Source: CADEED01 sp036677145 (lineage in GTDB: Bacteria; Pseudomonadota; Gammaproteobacteria; Steroidobacterales; Steroidobacteraceae). From it: a DNA stretch of 64,000 nt. This document shows, piece after piece, positions 24,226 to 35,922 of the stretch. The stretch spans positions 50,159 through 114,158 of the forward strand of contig JAKFFF010000091.1 of assembly GCA_036677145.1 (NCBI GenBank). Direction: 5' to 3'. The notes below the pieces were generated by a model, which had not been told where the DNA came from, searched no databases, and saw nothing but the letters and a program-made list of their open reading frames with translations. Numbering within the stretch: position 1 is the stretch's first letter; each line of letters starts with the position of its first letter. The position numbers and the translations under genes are program-made.

Positions 24226-27200
24226 ACGTCGACTTCGCGCCACGCGCCGAGCAGCGGGAAATACAGTCCCGCGCGCACCGGCTGCGGACCCAGTTGGCCA
24301 GCGAGGTGCGCATAACGCTCGAGCTGCGGCTTGTAGCGAACGACTTCGGAATCGAGAAATGCCTCCCGGTCCCCGCCCTCGTGTGGACTGGTCTTGAAGT
24401 CCACGACCCAGCGCACGCCATCGACGACGAAGGTCCGATCGATAACCGCGTTCACGATGCCCGTGCCGCGTATGCCGGTGAGCGCGAGCTCGGATTGCGC
24501 CTCGGAATGCGCGGGGTCGAACAACCAGCGGCCGCGCGCGTCTTCGAGCGTGGCGCGCAACGCTGCCAGCGCACGTTCCGCGCCGGCCGCCGCCGCGGGC
24601 GCTTCGACCCCGAGCGCCGCCAGCCGCGATTCGAGCCGCGCCCGCAAGCGCGGCAATTCGTCGACCCGCGGTATTCCGGCGCGGCCGAAACGCTCGAGCG
24701 CCTCGTGCACGACCGTGCCGACGCGCCGCGCCGTCTGCCGCACCCAGCTGAATTCGATTTCTTCTTCGCCGCCCAGCGGCACGAGTTCGCCACGTGCGAG
24801 CACGTCGGGTGGCGCGTCGACCATTACCGGCCGCCGCGGCAGGCGCGCACGCGTCTGAGTCCGGGCCGGGGCGACGTCGGTGTTGACAGCCGCTTCGCCT
24901 ATGGTTTCGAAGCCGGCGATGTCCCCGCCCAAGGCCGGCCACAGGATATCCAGCATCGAATTCGAGTCCGCACGGAGTTCCTCGACGCCATCGACATCGC
25001 GGCTCACAGGGTGCACGTAGAGATGCAGCGAACGGCGCGCGCGAGTCAGTGCGACGTATGCCTGGCGCGCGCGTTCCGCCCGGCCGCGCTCCCGATGCAG
25101 CAGGCGCAGGTAGTTGTTGATCGCGTCATCGGATTCATCGTCGTCACCGCGCACCCGTATCGGCGCCATGATGAGGTGATCGTCGCCCTGCGCTTGCGGC
25201 ACTTCGAGCCAGTTGAGCAATCGTGGATCGTCCGGACGTCCCCGGCGCCCGACGCCGACGACGAAAACGTGGTCGAACTCCAGTCCTTTGGCACCGTGAA
25301 TGGTCATCAATGAAACCGCTCCGGCTTGCGCGGGATCCTGCGCGAACAGCCGCTCCATGAGCCGGTCGAGATCCAGTTTGCGCCCGCGCAGCCGCTTCCG
25401 ATCGGCTTCATCGAGCGCGGCCAGGAAGCGGCGCGCATGCGCGAGATCGGCTTCATGAGCGCAGGCCGATGCGCCCCCGAGTGTCAGCCAGACACGTTCG
25501 ACCAGGTGCGCACGCGGCTCGCGTTCGCGCTCCTGCCACGCGGCAAACAACACCGGGTTGACCCGCATCAACCGCTCGGCGCCATCGACCGAAAGCCCGG
25601 GCACGCCATTCATCAGCGCGGACAACACAGTACCTTCGCCGGCGGCATGGCCCACGATGGTCAGGTCCGGCAGATCGAGACCGACATAGGGCGCGCGCAG
25701 TACCGCGAGCCAGGCCACGCGATCGAGCGGGGAATCGAGCGCGCGCGCGAGTGCTTCCAGATCGCGTACGACCGCGACTTCCGACAACGGCTCGAGGTTC
25801 ACGCCGATGAATGGCAGACCGCGCGCCGCCAGCTCCGCGCGCACGGCGCGCAAATGCGGCCGCGCGCTCGCGAGCACGGCGATCGAATCGTCGGGACTTG
25901 TCGCGTGCAGCGCGGCGATGGCGCCGGCCACGGACTCCGCCTCCGCCTGCGTGCCGCAATCGCCGGTGACGCGGTACACCCGCGGCTCGCCGGACAACCG
26001 GGTGCGCGCCGCGACACTGGCCAGGTGACGCACGGCGCTGCGGCGCACATCGTCCGCGCGCGGAAACACGCGTACGAACATCTCGTTGCACCAGTGCACG
26101 AGCGCCGGCGCGGAGCGGAAATTGCGGCGCAACTCGAGCGCCTCGAGTCGCACCCCGTCGAGCCCGCCGTCACGCACCGTCGAGAACCGCCCCACTTCCG
26201 CGTTGCGGAATCCGTAGATCGATTGCATCGGATCGCCGACCAGGAACAACGTGCGTCCGTCGCCCTGCGACCAGTCACGGGTCAACGAGCGCAGCAGATC
26301 GTACTGATCGCGTGAAGTGTCCTGGAATTCATCGACGAGGATGTGCGCGAGGCGCGTTCCGAGACGTTCGGCGAGCGGCGTCGGTGCGCCATCCTCCGCG
26401 AGCGCCCGGCGCGCGGCGCCGGCGATTTCCGTGTGATCACACTCGCCCTGAGCATTGAACAGCAGGGTCAACTGCGTTGCCGCGAGCACCAGCAGGCTCG
26501 CGAGCGAATCGAGCGCGGCGCGATCGGCCGCCGGCACGCTGGGATCGGGCAACGAGGCGATCGTCCGCAAGGCCGCGATCTGCTCGGGATCGATCCGCAC
26601 GAGGCGCTCGATCCAGTCGTCACGCAATGCTTTGCCGTGTGCATTGTCGGACGGGAAACCCTCGTTCTTCGTGAAGCGTTTCCGCGGCAATCCTTTCTCG
26701 GTCAGCGCCAGCGTGGAAATGCCGCGCCATCGCGCCAGGTCGCCGATGACATCCGTCAGCGGGTTCGGGTCGTTGCGCCAGCGGAAGATGTCCGGATGAC
26801 TCGCCGGGTCCACGTGTTGAGCCGCGAAGCGCGCCACCACGCTCGCCTGCTCGATCAAACTACCCGACAACGCGGCGACCGCGCCGACGAGCTCCGCGCC
26901 GACGATTGCGGCGAGGCTCGCTTCGATTTTCGGCACGAGTTCTTCGCCGGATAACTGCGGCAGGTTCGGCAGCCACTCCGAGCGGCGCGGCAACATGCTT
27001 TCGATCAGGCGCTCCAGCCGCGGCCAGCTGTCGTCGAGCCGGCGCAGGATGCGTTCGAAATGCGCGCGATAGTCAGGATCGGTTTCCGCATGGCGCATCG
27101 TTTCGCGCGCCGCGATGGCGTACAGATCGTCGGGCGAATCGGCGATGCCACGGCCGAGCCGATTCTGCGAGGTGATGGGCAACGCATTGGCGAGGTAGCC

Positions 27201-27566
27201 ATTGAAGGCGTCGATCGTCTGGATGCGCAGCCGCGCCCCGCTTTCGTCGATGCCCCAGTTGCGCTGCGCGGCATGCGTGCGTACGGCCGCGGCGAGATCC
27301 CGCGTCAGTTCATCGGCGGGTGAGCGGACTTCGATGTCGCCATCCAGCGCCTGGCGCACACGCTCGCGCATTTCTCCGGCGGCCTTGCGAGTGAACGTGA
27401 TCGCGAGCACCTGTTCGGGATCCTCGACGGTCGTGAGCAACCGCAGGTAACGCTGCGTGAGCACGGTCGTCTTTCCGGAGCCGGCGGGTGCTTGCACGAT
27501 GAACGAAGTTTGCGCGTCGAGTGCCCGCAGCCGCGCCAGCGCGTCCGTGTCTTCGGCCACCGTCAT
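24222..27566 (-). CDS. AddA-like UvrD-type helicase/nuclease
   Basis: The 1114-aa product is a superfamily-1 helicase for double-strand-break processing: Walker A IVQAPAGSGKTTVLTQRYLRLL near 24-45, ITFTRKAAGEMRERV (motif Ia), ILVDEFQDTSRDQYDLL (motif II), LFLVGDPMQSIYGFRNAEV (motif III) and VSLMTIHGAKGLEFDHVFV (motif V). The C-terminus has a PD-(D/E)XK RecB-type nuclease block (RWVVDFKTS, then YKPQLERYA). It is encoded right after the AddB-like partner with a 4-base overlap. By architecture this is an AddAB-type pair rather than RecBCD, whose genes do not appear here. Confidence 0.9.
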   Translation of the reverse strand: MTVAEDTDALARLRALDAQTSFIVQAPAGSGKTTVLTQRYLRLLTTVEDPEQVLAITFTRKAAGEMRERVRQALDGDIEVRSPADELTRDLAAAVRTHAAQRNWGIDESGARLRIQTIDAFNGYLANALPITSQNRLGRGIADSPDDLYAIAARETMRHAETDPDYRAHFERILRRLDDSWPRLERLIESMLPRRSEWLPNLPQLSGEELVPKIEASLAAIVGAELVGAVAALSGSLIEQASVVARFAAQHVDPASHPDIFRWRNDPNPLTDVIGDLARWRGISTLALTEKGLPRKRFTKNEGFPSDNAHGKALRDDWIERLVRIDPEQIAALRTIASLPDPSVPAADRAALDSLASLLVLAATQLTLLFNAQGECDHTEIAGAARRALAEDGAPTPLAERLGTRLAHILVDEFQDTSRDQYDLLRSLTRDWSQGDGRTLFLVGDPMQSIYGFRNAEVGRFSTVRDGGLDGVRLEALELRRNFRSAPALVHWCNEMFVRVFPRADDVRRSAVRHLASVAARTRLSGEPRVYRVTGDCGTQAEAESVAGAIAALHATSPDDSIAVLASARPHLRAVRAELAARGLPFIGVNLEPLSEVAVVRDLEALARALDSPLDRVAWLAVLRAPYVGLDLPDLTIVGHAAGEGTVLSALMNGVPGLSVDGAERLMRVNPVLFAAWQEREREPRAHLVERVWLTLGGASACAHEADLAHARRFLAALDEADRKRLRGRKLDLDRLMERLFAQDPAQAGAVSLMTIHGAKGLEFDHVFVVGVGRRGRPDDPRLLNWLEVPQAQGDDHLIMAPIRVRGDDDESDDAINNYLRLLHRERGRAERARQAYVALTRARRSLHLYVHPVSRDVDGVEELRADSNSMLDILWPALGGDIAGFETIGEAAVNTDVAPARTQTRARLPRRPVMVDAPPDVLARGELVPLGGEEEIEFSWVRQTARRVGTVVHEALERFGRAGIPRVDELPRLRARLESRLAALGVEAPAAAAGAERALAALRATLEDARGRWLFDPAHSEAQSELALTGIRGTGIVNAVIDRTFVVDGVRWVVDFKTSPHEGGDREAFLDSEVVRYKPQLERYAHLAGQLGPQPVRAGLYFPLLGAWREVDV

Positions 27567-30211
27567 GGCGCTTCATCCGGTTCGACGTCCGCCGCGGCCA
27601 GCTCGACGCGACGGCAGAGGATGGTGAGATGGCAGTTGCGGCAGTTGTCCGGCGTGGGCTGCACCGGGGCGTGGCCGGCGATATAGGCCGCCGCCAGCGA
27701 CTCCGCCGTGCCCGACCAGCGGGATATCTCCCGAAGCCAGGCGGCGTCGATTTCCTCCGCCGGGACCTTGCTGGGCAGCATGCCCGGCAGGCCACTGACT
27801 CCCGGCAGCAGACCCTTGCGGGACGCCTTGCCGGTGAACTTCGCGCGCCCCTGCGTGAGGGAGACGTTTGCGACCGCCTGCACGTCGAGATCCGGCACCG
27901 CGAGTAGATAGGCGATGAGCTGCGGGTCGCGCAGGGACTCCCCGTCCCAGCGCAGCGGGCGGACCTCGCCCGACTTGTAGTCGAGGATCGCGTAACCGCC
28001 GCCCTCGATCGAATCGATGCGATCGATGCGCAGGTCGAAGGTGCCGCCGGCGAGGGTCAACTCGCGGCGCGCCTCCAGTTTTTCGACGACGAAATTCAGG
28101 CGCCTGCGTTCTTCGTCGATCAATGCGGCGATGAGACGCTCGAGTCGGAGCTTTTCGCGGCTTATCGCCGGCCTGAGCTCGACGGGCTCATATCCACGGA
28201 ACACCGAGGCGACCGCCGCTTCGACGGAATCGCCGATGAGCGGCCGCAGCAAGGCGGTTTCCGTGGCCTCGATCTTGTAACGGCCCTCGAGCTTGATCCA
28301 GACGAGTTCGAGCGCCTTGTGCAGCAACATGCCGCGGTGTCGCGCATCGAGTCCCGGCGCGGGGTCTTCCAGTTCCTCCGCCTTCAAACGCATTTCCGCG
28401 TATGCGTGGAATCCGCACTCCGCCTGCAGTGTGAGCGGCTTGACTCCGCCGGCGACCGGCAGACTCGTGTCGAGCGCAATGCCCTGGATGTCGGCGAGTA
28501 GTTCGACCTGCGGAACACGCAGCGCGCGCGCCAGCGGCCGAAGTGCGGCCTCGGCGGCATAGGTCCCGGCATCCCGCAGTCGCGTCAGCAAGGGACTCGC
28601 GGTTCGATGCGCATCACCTTCCAGGCGCGCCCAGGAACACACCAGCCGGCCCGTGGCGGCGCGCCACGCTGCGAGTGATGCGCGCGCGGCCTGCGTCTGA
28701 CCCGCGGCGCTCGCCCAGGGAACGCCCGCCGCACGCTGCAAGCCCAACGGAATGAAAACGTCCGGCCGTGGCGCCGCGGGCCACTGACCCGCGTCGAGAC
28801 CGGCGACCCAGATGCCGTCGAAACGCGCCACCGGATCATCGTGCGATTCGGTCAGCGTTACGGGCGCCGCGACGCTGGCCGGGTCGAAGCGCCGTTCGCC
28901 GGCAAGATCCCCGAGTGTCGCGGTGGCTTCCGCGCCATCCATGCGCGGCAGCCACGCGCTAAGCGCCGCGAACTCGTCGAGCAACACATGCCATCGGTTC
29001 AAGGTCTGCTGTTCGTCGCTGCGCAGGGGGCGCGTGCCTGCCCATCCGAGCTGGCGCAACGCTGTGGCTACACGCGGCGCCCACTCCGCCGGCGCACGGC
29101 GCTCGCCGGCAAACTGCGCCGCGGCGCGCTGCAGGCGTGCGGCGAGTGAAGCCGCGGCGGCGCCCGCCGACTCGCGTTCGAGCACGGCGATGAGTTCGGC
29201 GGCACTGAATTCCAGCTTCCGACCGCCCCGCAGGTGGGACTCGACCGCGGCACCCGCGAAGACATCGGCCACATCGAGGAATGGCTGGCGCAGCCAGGAG
29301 ACGACTTCGTCGAGGCGCAGACGCCCCGTCAGCAGACGCAGCGTGAGCAATGCATGCGCGACCAGCGGAAACTCGGCGAATGCGCGTCCACCCTCGATGG
29401 CGTAGGCCGCCGAGGCCGAGCGCGGCAGCGCGCTCAGCCACTCCGACGGTGTCAGCGCCTGCGACAGCAATCGATCGTAAAGATGCCGGCGCTGCCGCAA
29501 CTTTGCGTCGACGATGAGCAGCCGTCGTGCGGGATCCGCTTCGAGCTCGGCGCGACACCAGGCCGCGATGAGATCGAGTTCGTGATCGTCGTCTTCCGCG
29601 GTCGCGATCTCGATGGCGGCGGGCGCCTCGTCGCTCGTCACGCTCACGGCGCCGAGACGGCGCAGCACATCTCGCTGCGCGCCGGGCAGATCTTCCAACC
29701 CTGACACGAGCAGTCGGCTCGCGGGCATCGAGGACGGCATCGACAACTCGCCGAGCCAGGCGCGCAAGGGTTTCCGGTTTTGCGCGCGCCCGAGATTCTC
29801 GAGCGCCTGAAGGGTGTCGGCGAGTAGTTCGCCCTCGGGCGAGCCGCCGAGTGCACGCACACCGCCAGGAATCTGCCAATCCTGCAGCGTGTGGACCGAG
29901 GTCAGTAATGCGCGCGCTTCCGGGGCGCCACCGGCGTCACGCCGCAGTTCGCGCACACAGGCCCACTCGGCGCCAGCCGGCAACAGTTGATCGGGCTCGC
30001 CCGCCGCCGCCCAGGATTCCTCCAGCAACTGCTGCGCGAATTGCGCGAACGTGAACACTCTCGGTGTGTGCCAGAGCGTGCGGCCACTCTCACGATTGAT
30101 GGCCGCCCACGCCGCGCGAACCGCAGCCTGACGCTGCGCGCTCGCGACGACGAGCGTGGCGCCGGCCTCGAGCCCCTCAAGAATGGGCGCTGGAAGTCTT
30201 TTTATATTCAA
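27563..30211 (-). CDS. AddB-like PD-(D/E)XK nuclease subunit
   Basis: The 882-aa product matches the inactivated-helicase plus nuclease layout of AddB-like repair proteins of gammaproteobacteria. Its C-terminal nuclease motifs are FDLRIDRIDSI and AILDYKSGEVRPL (the D and DYKSG of PD-(D/E)XK). Four Cys are placed as for an iron-sulfur cluster: one in QAECGFHAYAE and three in NCRNCHLTILCRR. The N-terminus (ATLVVASAQRQAAVRAAW) replaces a Walker A loop and lacks its Gly-Lys-Thr, so no ATPase is expected. It is the upstream partner of the AddA-like gene. Confidence 0.86.
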   Translation of the reverse strand: MNIKRLPAPILEGLEAGATLVVASAQRQAAVRAAWAAINRESGRTLWHTPRVFTFAQFAQQLLEESWAAAGEPDQLLPAGAEWACVRELRRDAGGAPEARALLTSVHTLQDWQIPGGVRALGGSPEGELLADTLQALENLGRAQNRKPLRAWLGELSMPSSMPASRLLVSGLEDLPGAQRDVLRRLGAVSVTSDEAPAAIEIATAEDDDHELDLIAAWCRAELEADPARRLLIVDAKLRQRRHLYDRLLSQALTPSEWLSALPRSASAAYAIEGGRAFAEFPLVAHALLTLRLLTGRLRLDEVVSWLRQPFLDVADVFAGAAVESHLRGGRKLEFSAAELIAVLERESAGAAAASLAARLQRAAAQFAGERRAPAEWAPRVATALRQLGWAGTRPLRSDEQQTLNRWHVLLDEFAALSAWLPRMDGAEATATLGDLAGERRFDPASVAAPVTLTESHDDPVARFDGIWVAGLDAGQWPAAPRPDVFIPLGLQRAAGVPWASAAGQTQAARASLAAWRAATGRLVCSWARLEGDAHRTASPLLTRLRDAGTYAAEAALRPLARALRVPQVELLADIQGIALDTSLPVAGGVKPLTLQAECGFHAYAEMRLKAEELEDPAPGLDARHRGMLLHKALELVWIKLEGRYKIEATETALLRPLIGDSVEAAVASVFRGYEPVELRPAISREKLRLERLIAALIDEERRRLNFVVEKLEARRELTLAGGTFDLRIDRIDSIEGGGYAILDYKSGEVRPLRWDGESLRDPQLIAYLLAVPDLDVQAVANVSLTQGRAKFTGKASRKGLLPGVSGLPGMLPSKVPAEEIDAAWLREISRWSGTAESLAAAYIAGHAPVQPTPDNCRNCHLTILCRRVELAAADVEPDEAP

Positions 30212-30234
30212 TAGCTTGCGAAGGCTATTTGAGA

Positions 30235-31509
30235 CTATTTGAATCGACCTTCCGCATGCACGACGCGCGCCTTGTCGCTGGTCGGACGGCTCGCGTAAGT
30301 GGCGAGCAATTCGTCGATGCGCGTGAACACCTTTTTCAGCAGCGCGGCCTCCGGCAACAACGTCGTGCGGAAATGATCGCGATACGGAACATTGAAACTC
30401 ACGCCCGGCGCCAGCAGCACGTGTTTCTGTTCGAGCAGGTCGAGCGCAAAGGTCTGATCGTCGAAGTCAGGTAGTTCGTCCGTCTTCACGCGCACGAAGG
30501 CGTACATGGAGCCCTTCGGCGCCTTGAGATGCAGGAACTGGCTGGCGCGCGTCGCGTCGACGATCGCGCGGCGGGATTCGTACAGCCGCCCGCCCGGTGC
30601 GAGCAGTTCCTTGATGCTCTGGTATCCGCCGAGCGCGGTCTGCACCGCCCACTGTGCCGGCACGTTCGAGCACAGCCGCAGTGACGACAACAGCTCGAGT
30701 GCCGAGAGGTAATCTCCCGCGCCGCGCAAGTTGCCGGAAAACGCCGCCCAACCCACGCGATAGCCGCAGGCCCGATAGATCTTCGAGAGTCCGGACATGG
30801 TGCAACACACCGTGTCCTTCACCAGCGTCGCCATCGGCACGTGTTCGATGCCGTCGTAGGTCATCTGGTCATAGATCTCGTCGCAGAACACGACGAGCTT
30901 CTTGGCCTCGGCCATGCGGGCAATGGCTTCGCACACTTCGCGCGAATACACCGCGCCGGTCGGGTTGTTCGGATTGATGACGACGATCGCTCGCGTCTTG
31001 CGCGTGACGAGCGCCGCGATCTCTTCCGGATCGGGCACGAAGTCATTCTCCGGACGGCACGGGTAGTACACCGCCTTGCCGCCGTTGAGCGTCACGGCCG
31101 CGGACCACAGTGGATAGTCGGGACTGGGGATCAGCACTTCGTCGCCGTCATTGAGCAAGGCGCGCAGGCACAGGTCGATCAACTCGCTCACGCCGTTGCC
31201 GATGAATACTTCTTCGGCGCTCATTCCGCTAACGCCGCGCATCTGGTGCTGCATGACCACGGCTTCGCGAGCCGGGAAAATGCCCTTCTGATGACAGTAC
31301 CCTTCCGCCACGGGCATGTTTTCGATCATGGCCAGGCGCATGGTCTCGGGCGTGCGAAAACCGAAGGCGCCCGGATTGCCGATGTTCAGCGGCACGATCT
31401 CGTAGCCCTGTCGTTCGAGTTCCTGTGCCCGACGGGCGAGCCGTCCACGGATCTCGTACTTGACGTGGCGCAGCCCTTCACTCGGGCGAATCTGGTTTTC
31501 CTGGGACAT
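30235..31509 (-). CDS. alaA: AlaA-like class I/II aminotransferase
   Basis: This 424-aa PLP enzyme is most like glutamate-pyruvate aminotransferase AlaA. N-terminal LARRAQELERQGYEIVPLNIGNP, VINPNNPTGAVYS, FCDEIYDQMTYDG and the PLP-Lys context SGLSKIYRACGYRVGW are in place, with Arg near the C-terminus in DHFRTTLLPE. It makes alanine from pyruvate and glutamate. It lies between the ABC transporter (78 bases upstream) and the AddB-like gene (23 bases downstream), but no functional link to either is apparent. Confidence 0.88.
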   Translation of the reverse strand: MSQENQIRPSEGLRHVKYEIRGRLARRAQELERQGYEIVPLNIGNPGAFGFRTPETMRLAMIENMPVAEGYCHQKGIFPAREAVVMQHQMRGVSGMSAEEVFIGNGVSELIDLCLRALLNDGDEVLIPSPDYPLWSAAVTLNGGKAVYYPCRPENDFVPDPEEIAALVTRKTRAIVVINPNNPTGAVYSREVCEAIARMAEAKKLVVFCDEIYDQMTYDGIEHVPMATLVKDTVCCTMSGLSKIYRACGYRVGWAAFSGNLRGAGDYLSALELLSSLRLCSNVPAQWAVQTALGGYQSIKELLAPGGRLYESRRAIVDATRASQFLHLKAPKGSMYAFVRVKTDELPDFDDQTFALDLLEQKHVLLAPGVSFNVPYRDHFRTTLLPEAALLKKVFTRIDELLATYASRPTSDKARVVHAEGRFK

Positions 31510-31587
31510 GCGGGTACCGTTGAATCGATCAGTTGCGACAGAGAATAGCGCGAACGGCGCGCGCTTGAGCAGCGCAAACGCCTGATT

Positions 31588-33367
<1,780 letters not shown>

Positions 33368-33375
<8 letters not shown>

Positions 33376-34177
33376 CGCGCGACTCGATCCGGGCGCGCAG
33401 CCCGTCGCCGAGCAGATTGAACGACAGCAGCAGCACCGTCAGAAGCGTCGCCGGAATCAGCAACATCCAGGGCGAGGATTCCATCTCCTGCGCCCCTTCG
33501 TTGATCAGTGTGCCGAGGCTTGCGAACGGCTCCTGCACCCCGAGCCCGAGAAAGCTCAGGAAGCTCTCGAACAGGATCATCTGCGGGATCGCGAGCGTCG
33601 CATACGCGATCACGATGCCGGTGACGTTCGGCACGATGTGCCGCCAGAGGATGGCGGGTGTGCGCACGCCGCTCGCGATCGCCGCGTCGACGAATTCGCG
33701 CTTGCGCAGGCTCAGCGTCTGGCCGCGCACGATACGCGCCATCGTGAGCCAGCCGACAGCGCCGATCGCGATGAACAACGCCGCGATGCTGCCGCGCGGA
33801 AACAACGTCGACAGGATGATCACGATGAATACGTAGGGAAGCGCGTAGACGATGTCGACGAATCGCATCATCGCCGCGTCCACGCGTCCGCCGAGATAAC
33901 CGGCAATCGCTCCCCATGCGACGCCGATACACACGCTGACCAGCGCCGCAAGTACGCCGATCAGCAGCGAGACGCGCAGCGCCTGCATGCTGCGCGCGAA
34001 CAGATCCCGGCCGAGTCGGTCCGTACCCAGCCAGTGCGCGGCCTCGAACTGTGGCGGGACGGCGAGATGTTCCCAGTCGAGCGCGTCATGACTCCACGGC
34101 GTGAGCAGCGGTGCGAGCAATGCCACCAGCGCCAGCACGGCGAGCACGATCGCGGCGCCGCGGATCTTGCGGTTCAT
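33368..34177 (-). CDS. peptide-type ABC transporter permease (DppC/OppC family)
   Basis: This 269-aa inner-membrane permease has about six hydrophobic helices. The N-terminal HWLGTDRLGRDLFARSMQALRVSLLIG is the classic OppC/DppC signature, and the EAA-type loop reads EFVDAAIASGVRTPAILWRHIVPN. It pairs with the DppB-type permease immediately upstream (4-base overlap) and the fused ATPase downstream. Confidence 0.94.
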
Positions 34178-35103
34178 GCGGGCCGCACGCGCGGATCGAG
34201 CCAGCCGTAGAGCAGATCCGCAATCAAATTGCAGATGAGCGTCACGACGCCATAGACGAGGATCATGCCCATGACGAGTGGATAGTCGCGATCGATCGCG
34301 CCCTGCACGAGAAAACGCCCCGAACCCGGCAGCCCGAACACCGACTCGACCACCAGCGATCCGGTGATGATGAACGCGACGGCGGGACCGAGATAACTCA
34401 CCACGGGGATCAACGCCGGTCGCAGCGCGTGCCGCAGCAGGACGATGCGCGCGGGCAAGCCCTTCGCGCGCGCGGTGCGCACGAAATTCGATGCCAGCAC
34501 TTCCTGCATGCTGGTGTAGGTCAGGCGCGCGATGTAGGCCGCGACCGGTAACGCCAGCGTCACGACGGGCAACACGAGGAAACTCGGATTGCCTGGCTCG
34601 TAACCCGCGACGCGGAAGATCGGCCAGTAGATGCCGAACAGCAACGCAAGCAGCGGCCCGACGACGAATCCCGGCAGCACTATGGCCAGCATCGAGAGAT
34701 TCAGCAGCGCCTGTGCGCCAAGCGAGCGGGCGCGGGCCGCGGCATATACACCCAGCGGCACGCCAGTAAGCAGCGCCAGCAGCGCCGCCGCCAGCCCGAT
34801 AGTTAGACTGAGGGGCAGCCCGGTCGCGATCAGCTCGCCGACCCGGAAGTCCTTGTGGCGGAACGACGGGCCGAGATCGCCGGCCGCGAGGCCCGCAAGA
34901 TAGCGCCCGTACTGGACGGCCAGTGGTTGATCGAGGCCATAGGCCGCGTCGAGATTCGCGCGAATCGCCGGCGGCAGAGCCTGTTCCGCGTCAAACGGGC
35001 CGCCGGGCGCGAGCCGGATGATGAAGAACGACAGCGTGACCAGCACGAACATCGTCGGCACGAGTCCCGCGATCCGCCGCAGCGTGTAACTCAGCACACC
35101 CAA
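34174..35103 (-). CDS. peptide-type ABC transporter permease (DppB/OppB family)
   Basis: This 309-aa first permease begins YTLRRIAGLVPTMFVLVTLSFFIIRLAPGGPF, the standard OppB/DppB N-terminus, and carries the EAA-type loop NFVRTARAKGLPARIVLLRHALRPA. It is the first gene of the transporter operon and divergent from etfB, with 39 bases between start codons. A partner periplasmic binding protein is not nearby and may be encoded elsewhere. Confidence 0.94.
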   Translation of the reverse strand: MGVLSYTLRRIAGLVPTMFVLVTLSFFIIRLAPGGPFDAEQALPPAIRANLDAAYGLDQPLAVQYGRYLAGLAAGDLGPSFRHKDFRVGELIATGLPLSLTIGLAAALLALLTGVPLGVYAAARARSLGAQALLNLSMLAIVLPGFVVGPLLALLFGIYWPIFRVAGYEPGNPSFLVLPVVTLALPVAAYIARLTYTSMQEVLASNFVRTARAKGLPARIVLLRHALRPALIPVVSYLGPAVAFIITGSLVVESVFGLPGSGRFLVQGAIDRDYPLVMGMILVYGVVTLICNLIADLLYGWLDPRVRPA

Positions 35104-35142
35104 GTCTCGAACACGAACACGACTCCGGCTAAACTCCGAGCG

Positions 35143-35922
35143 ATGGAAACGGCCGCCAACCCACGCAGGATTCTCGTCGCAATCAAACGCGTCGTCGACT
35201 ACAACGTGCGAGTGCGCGTGAAGCCGGACGGATCGGGAGTGATGCTCGACGGCGTCAAGCTCAGCATCAATCCATTCGACGCGATTGCGATCGAAGAAGC
35301 ACTACGCGTGAAGGAGCGCGGCCAGGCCGACGAGGTGGTCATCGCCACGATCGGACCGGTCGATTGCCAGGCGACTTTGCGCAATGCCCTGGCGATGGGC
35401 GCCCAGCGTGCGATTCACGTGGTGTCCGACAAGCCACTCGAGCCGCTGGCCAACGCGCGAGTCTTGCTGAATCTCGTCGAACGGGAACAACCATTCCTGG
35501 TGATTCTCGGAAAGCAGGCCATCGACGATGACAACAACCAGACGGGTCAGATGTTGGCGGCGCTCTGGAACCGGCCGCAGGCCACCTTTGCTTCGAAGCT
35601 CGAACTGACGGACAAGGCGGCGCGCGTCACACGCGAGGTCGATGCGGGGCTCGAAACACTCGACGTCGATCTGCCGGCCGTGATCACCACGGATCTGCGG
35701 CTCAACGAGCCGCGCTTCGTGAAGTTGCCCGAAATCATGAAAGCCAAGACCAAGCCCCTGGCGACGCTGTCGCTTGCGGACGTGGGCCTGGCGGACGCCG
35801 CGGACGGCGCCGCTCGCGTGAAGGTGACGCGAACTGAACCACCCGCTGCGCGACAGCGCGGCATCCTGGTCAAGGACGCCGCCGAACTGTTCACCGAGTT
35901 GCACAAGCGGGGTCTGGTATGA
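35143..35922 (+). CDS. etfB: electron transfer flavoprotein subunit beta
   Basis: This 259-aa subunit binds AMP and forms the ETF heterodimer that carries electrons from acyl-CoA dehydrogenases to the quinone pool. Motifs: ILVAIKRVVDYNVRVRVK, LSINPFDAIAIEEALRVKE, ILGKQAIDDDNNQTGQMLAA and LPAVITTDLRLNEPRFVKLP. I chose ATG 35143; the frame is open further upstream, but that part is shadow of the divergent permease. Its stop overlaps the etfA start (ATGA). Confidence 0.97.
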   Translation: METAANPRRILVAIKRVVDYNVRVRVKPDGSGVMLDGVKLSINPFDAIAIEEALRVKERGQADEVVIATIGPVDCQATLRNALAMGAQRAIHVVSDKPLEPLANARVLLNLVEREQPFLVILGKQAIDDDNNQTGQMLAALWNRPQATFASKLELTDKAARVTREVDAGLETLDVDLPAVITTDLRLNEPRFVKLPEIMKAKTKPLATLSLADVGLADAADGAARVKVTRTEPPAARQRGILVKDAAELFTELHKRGLV

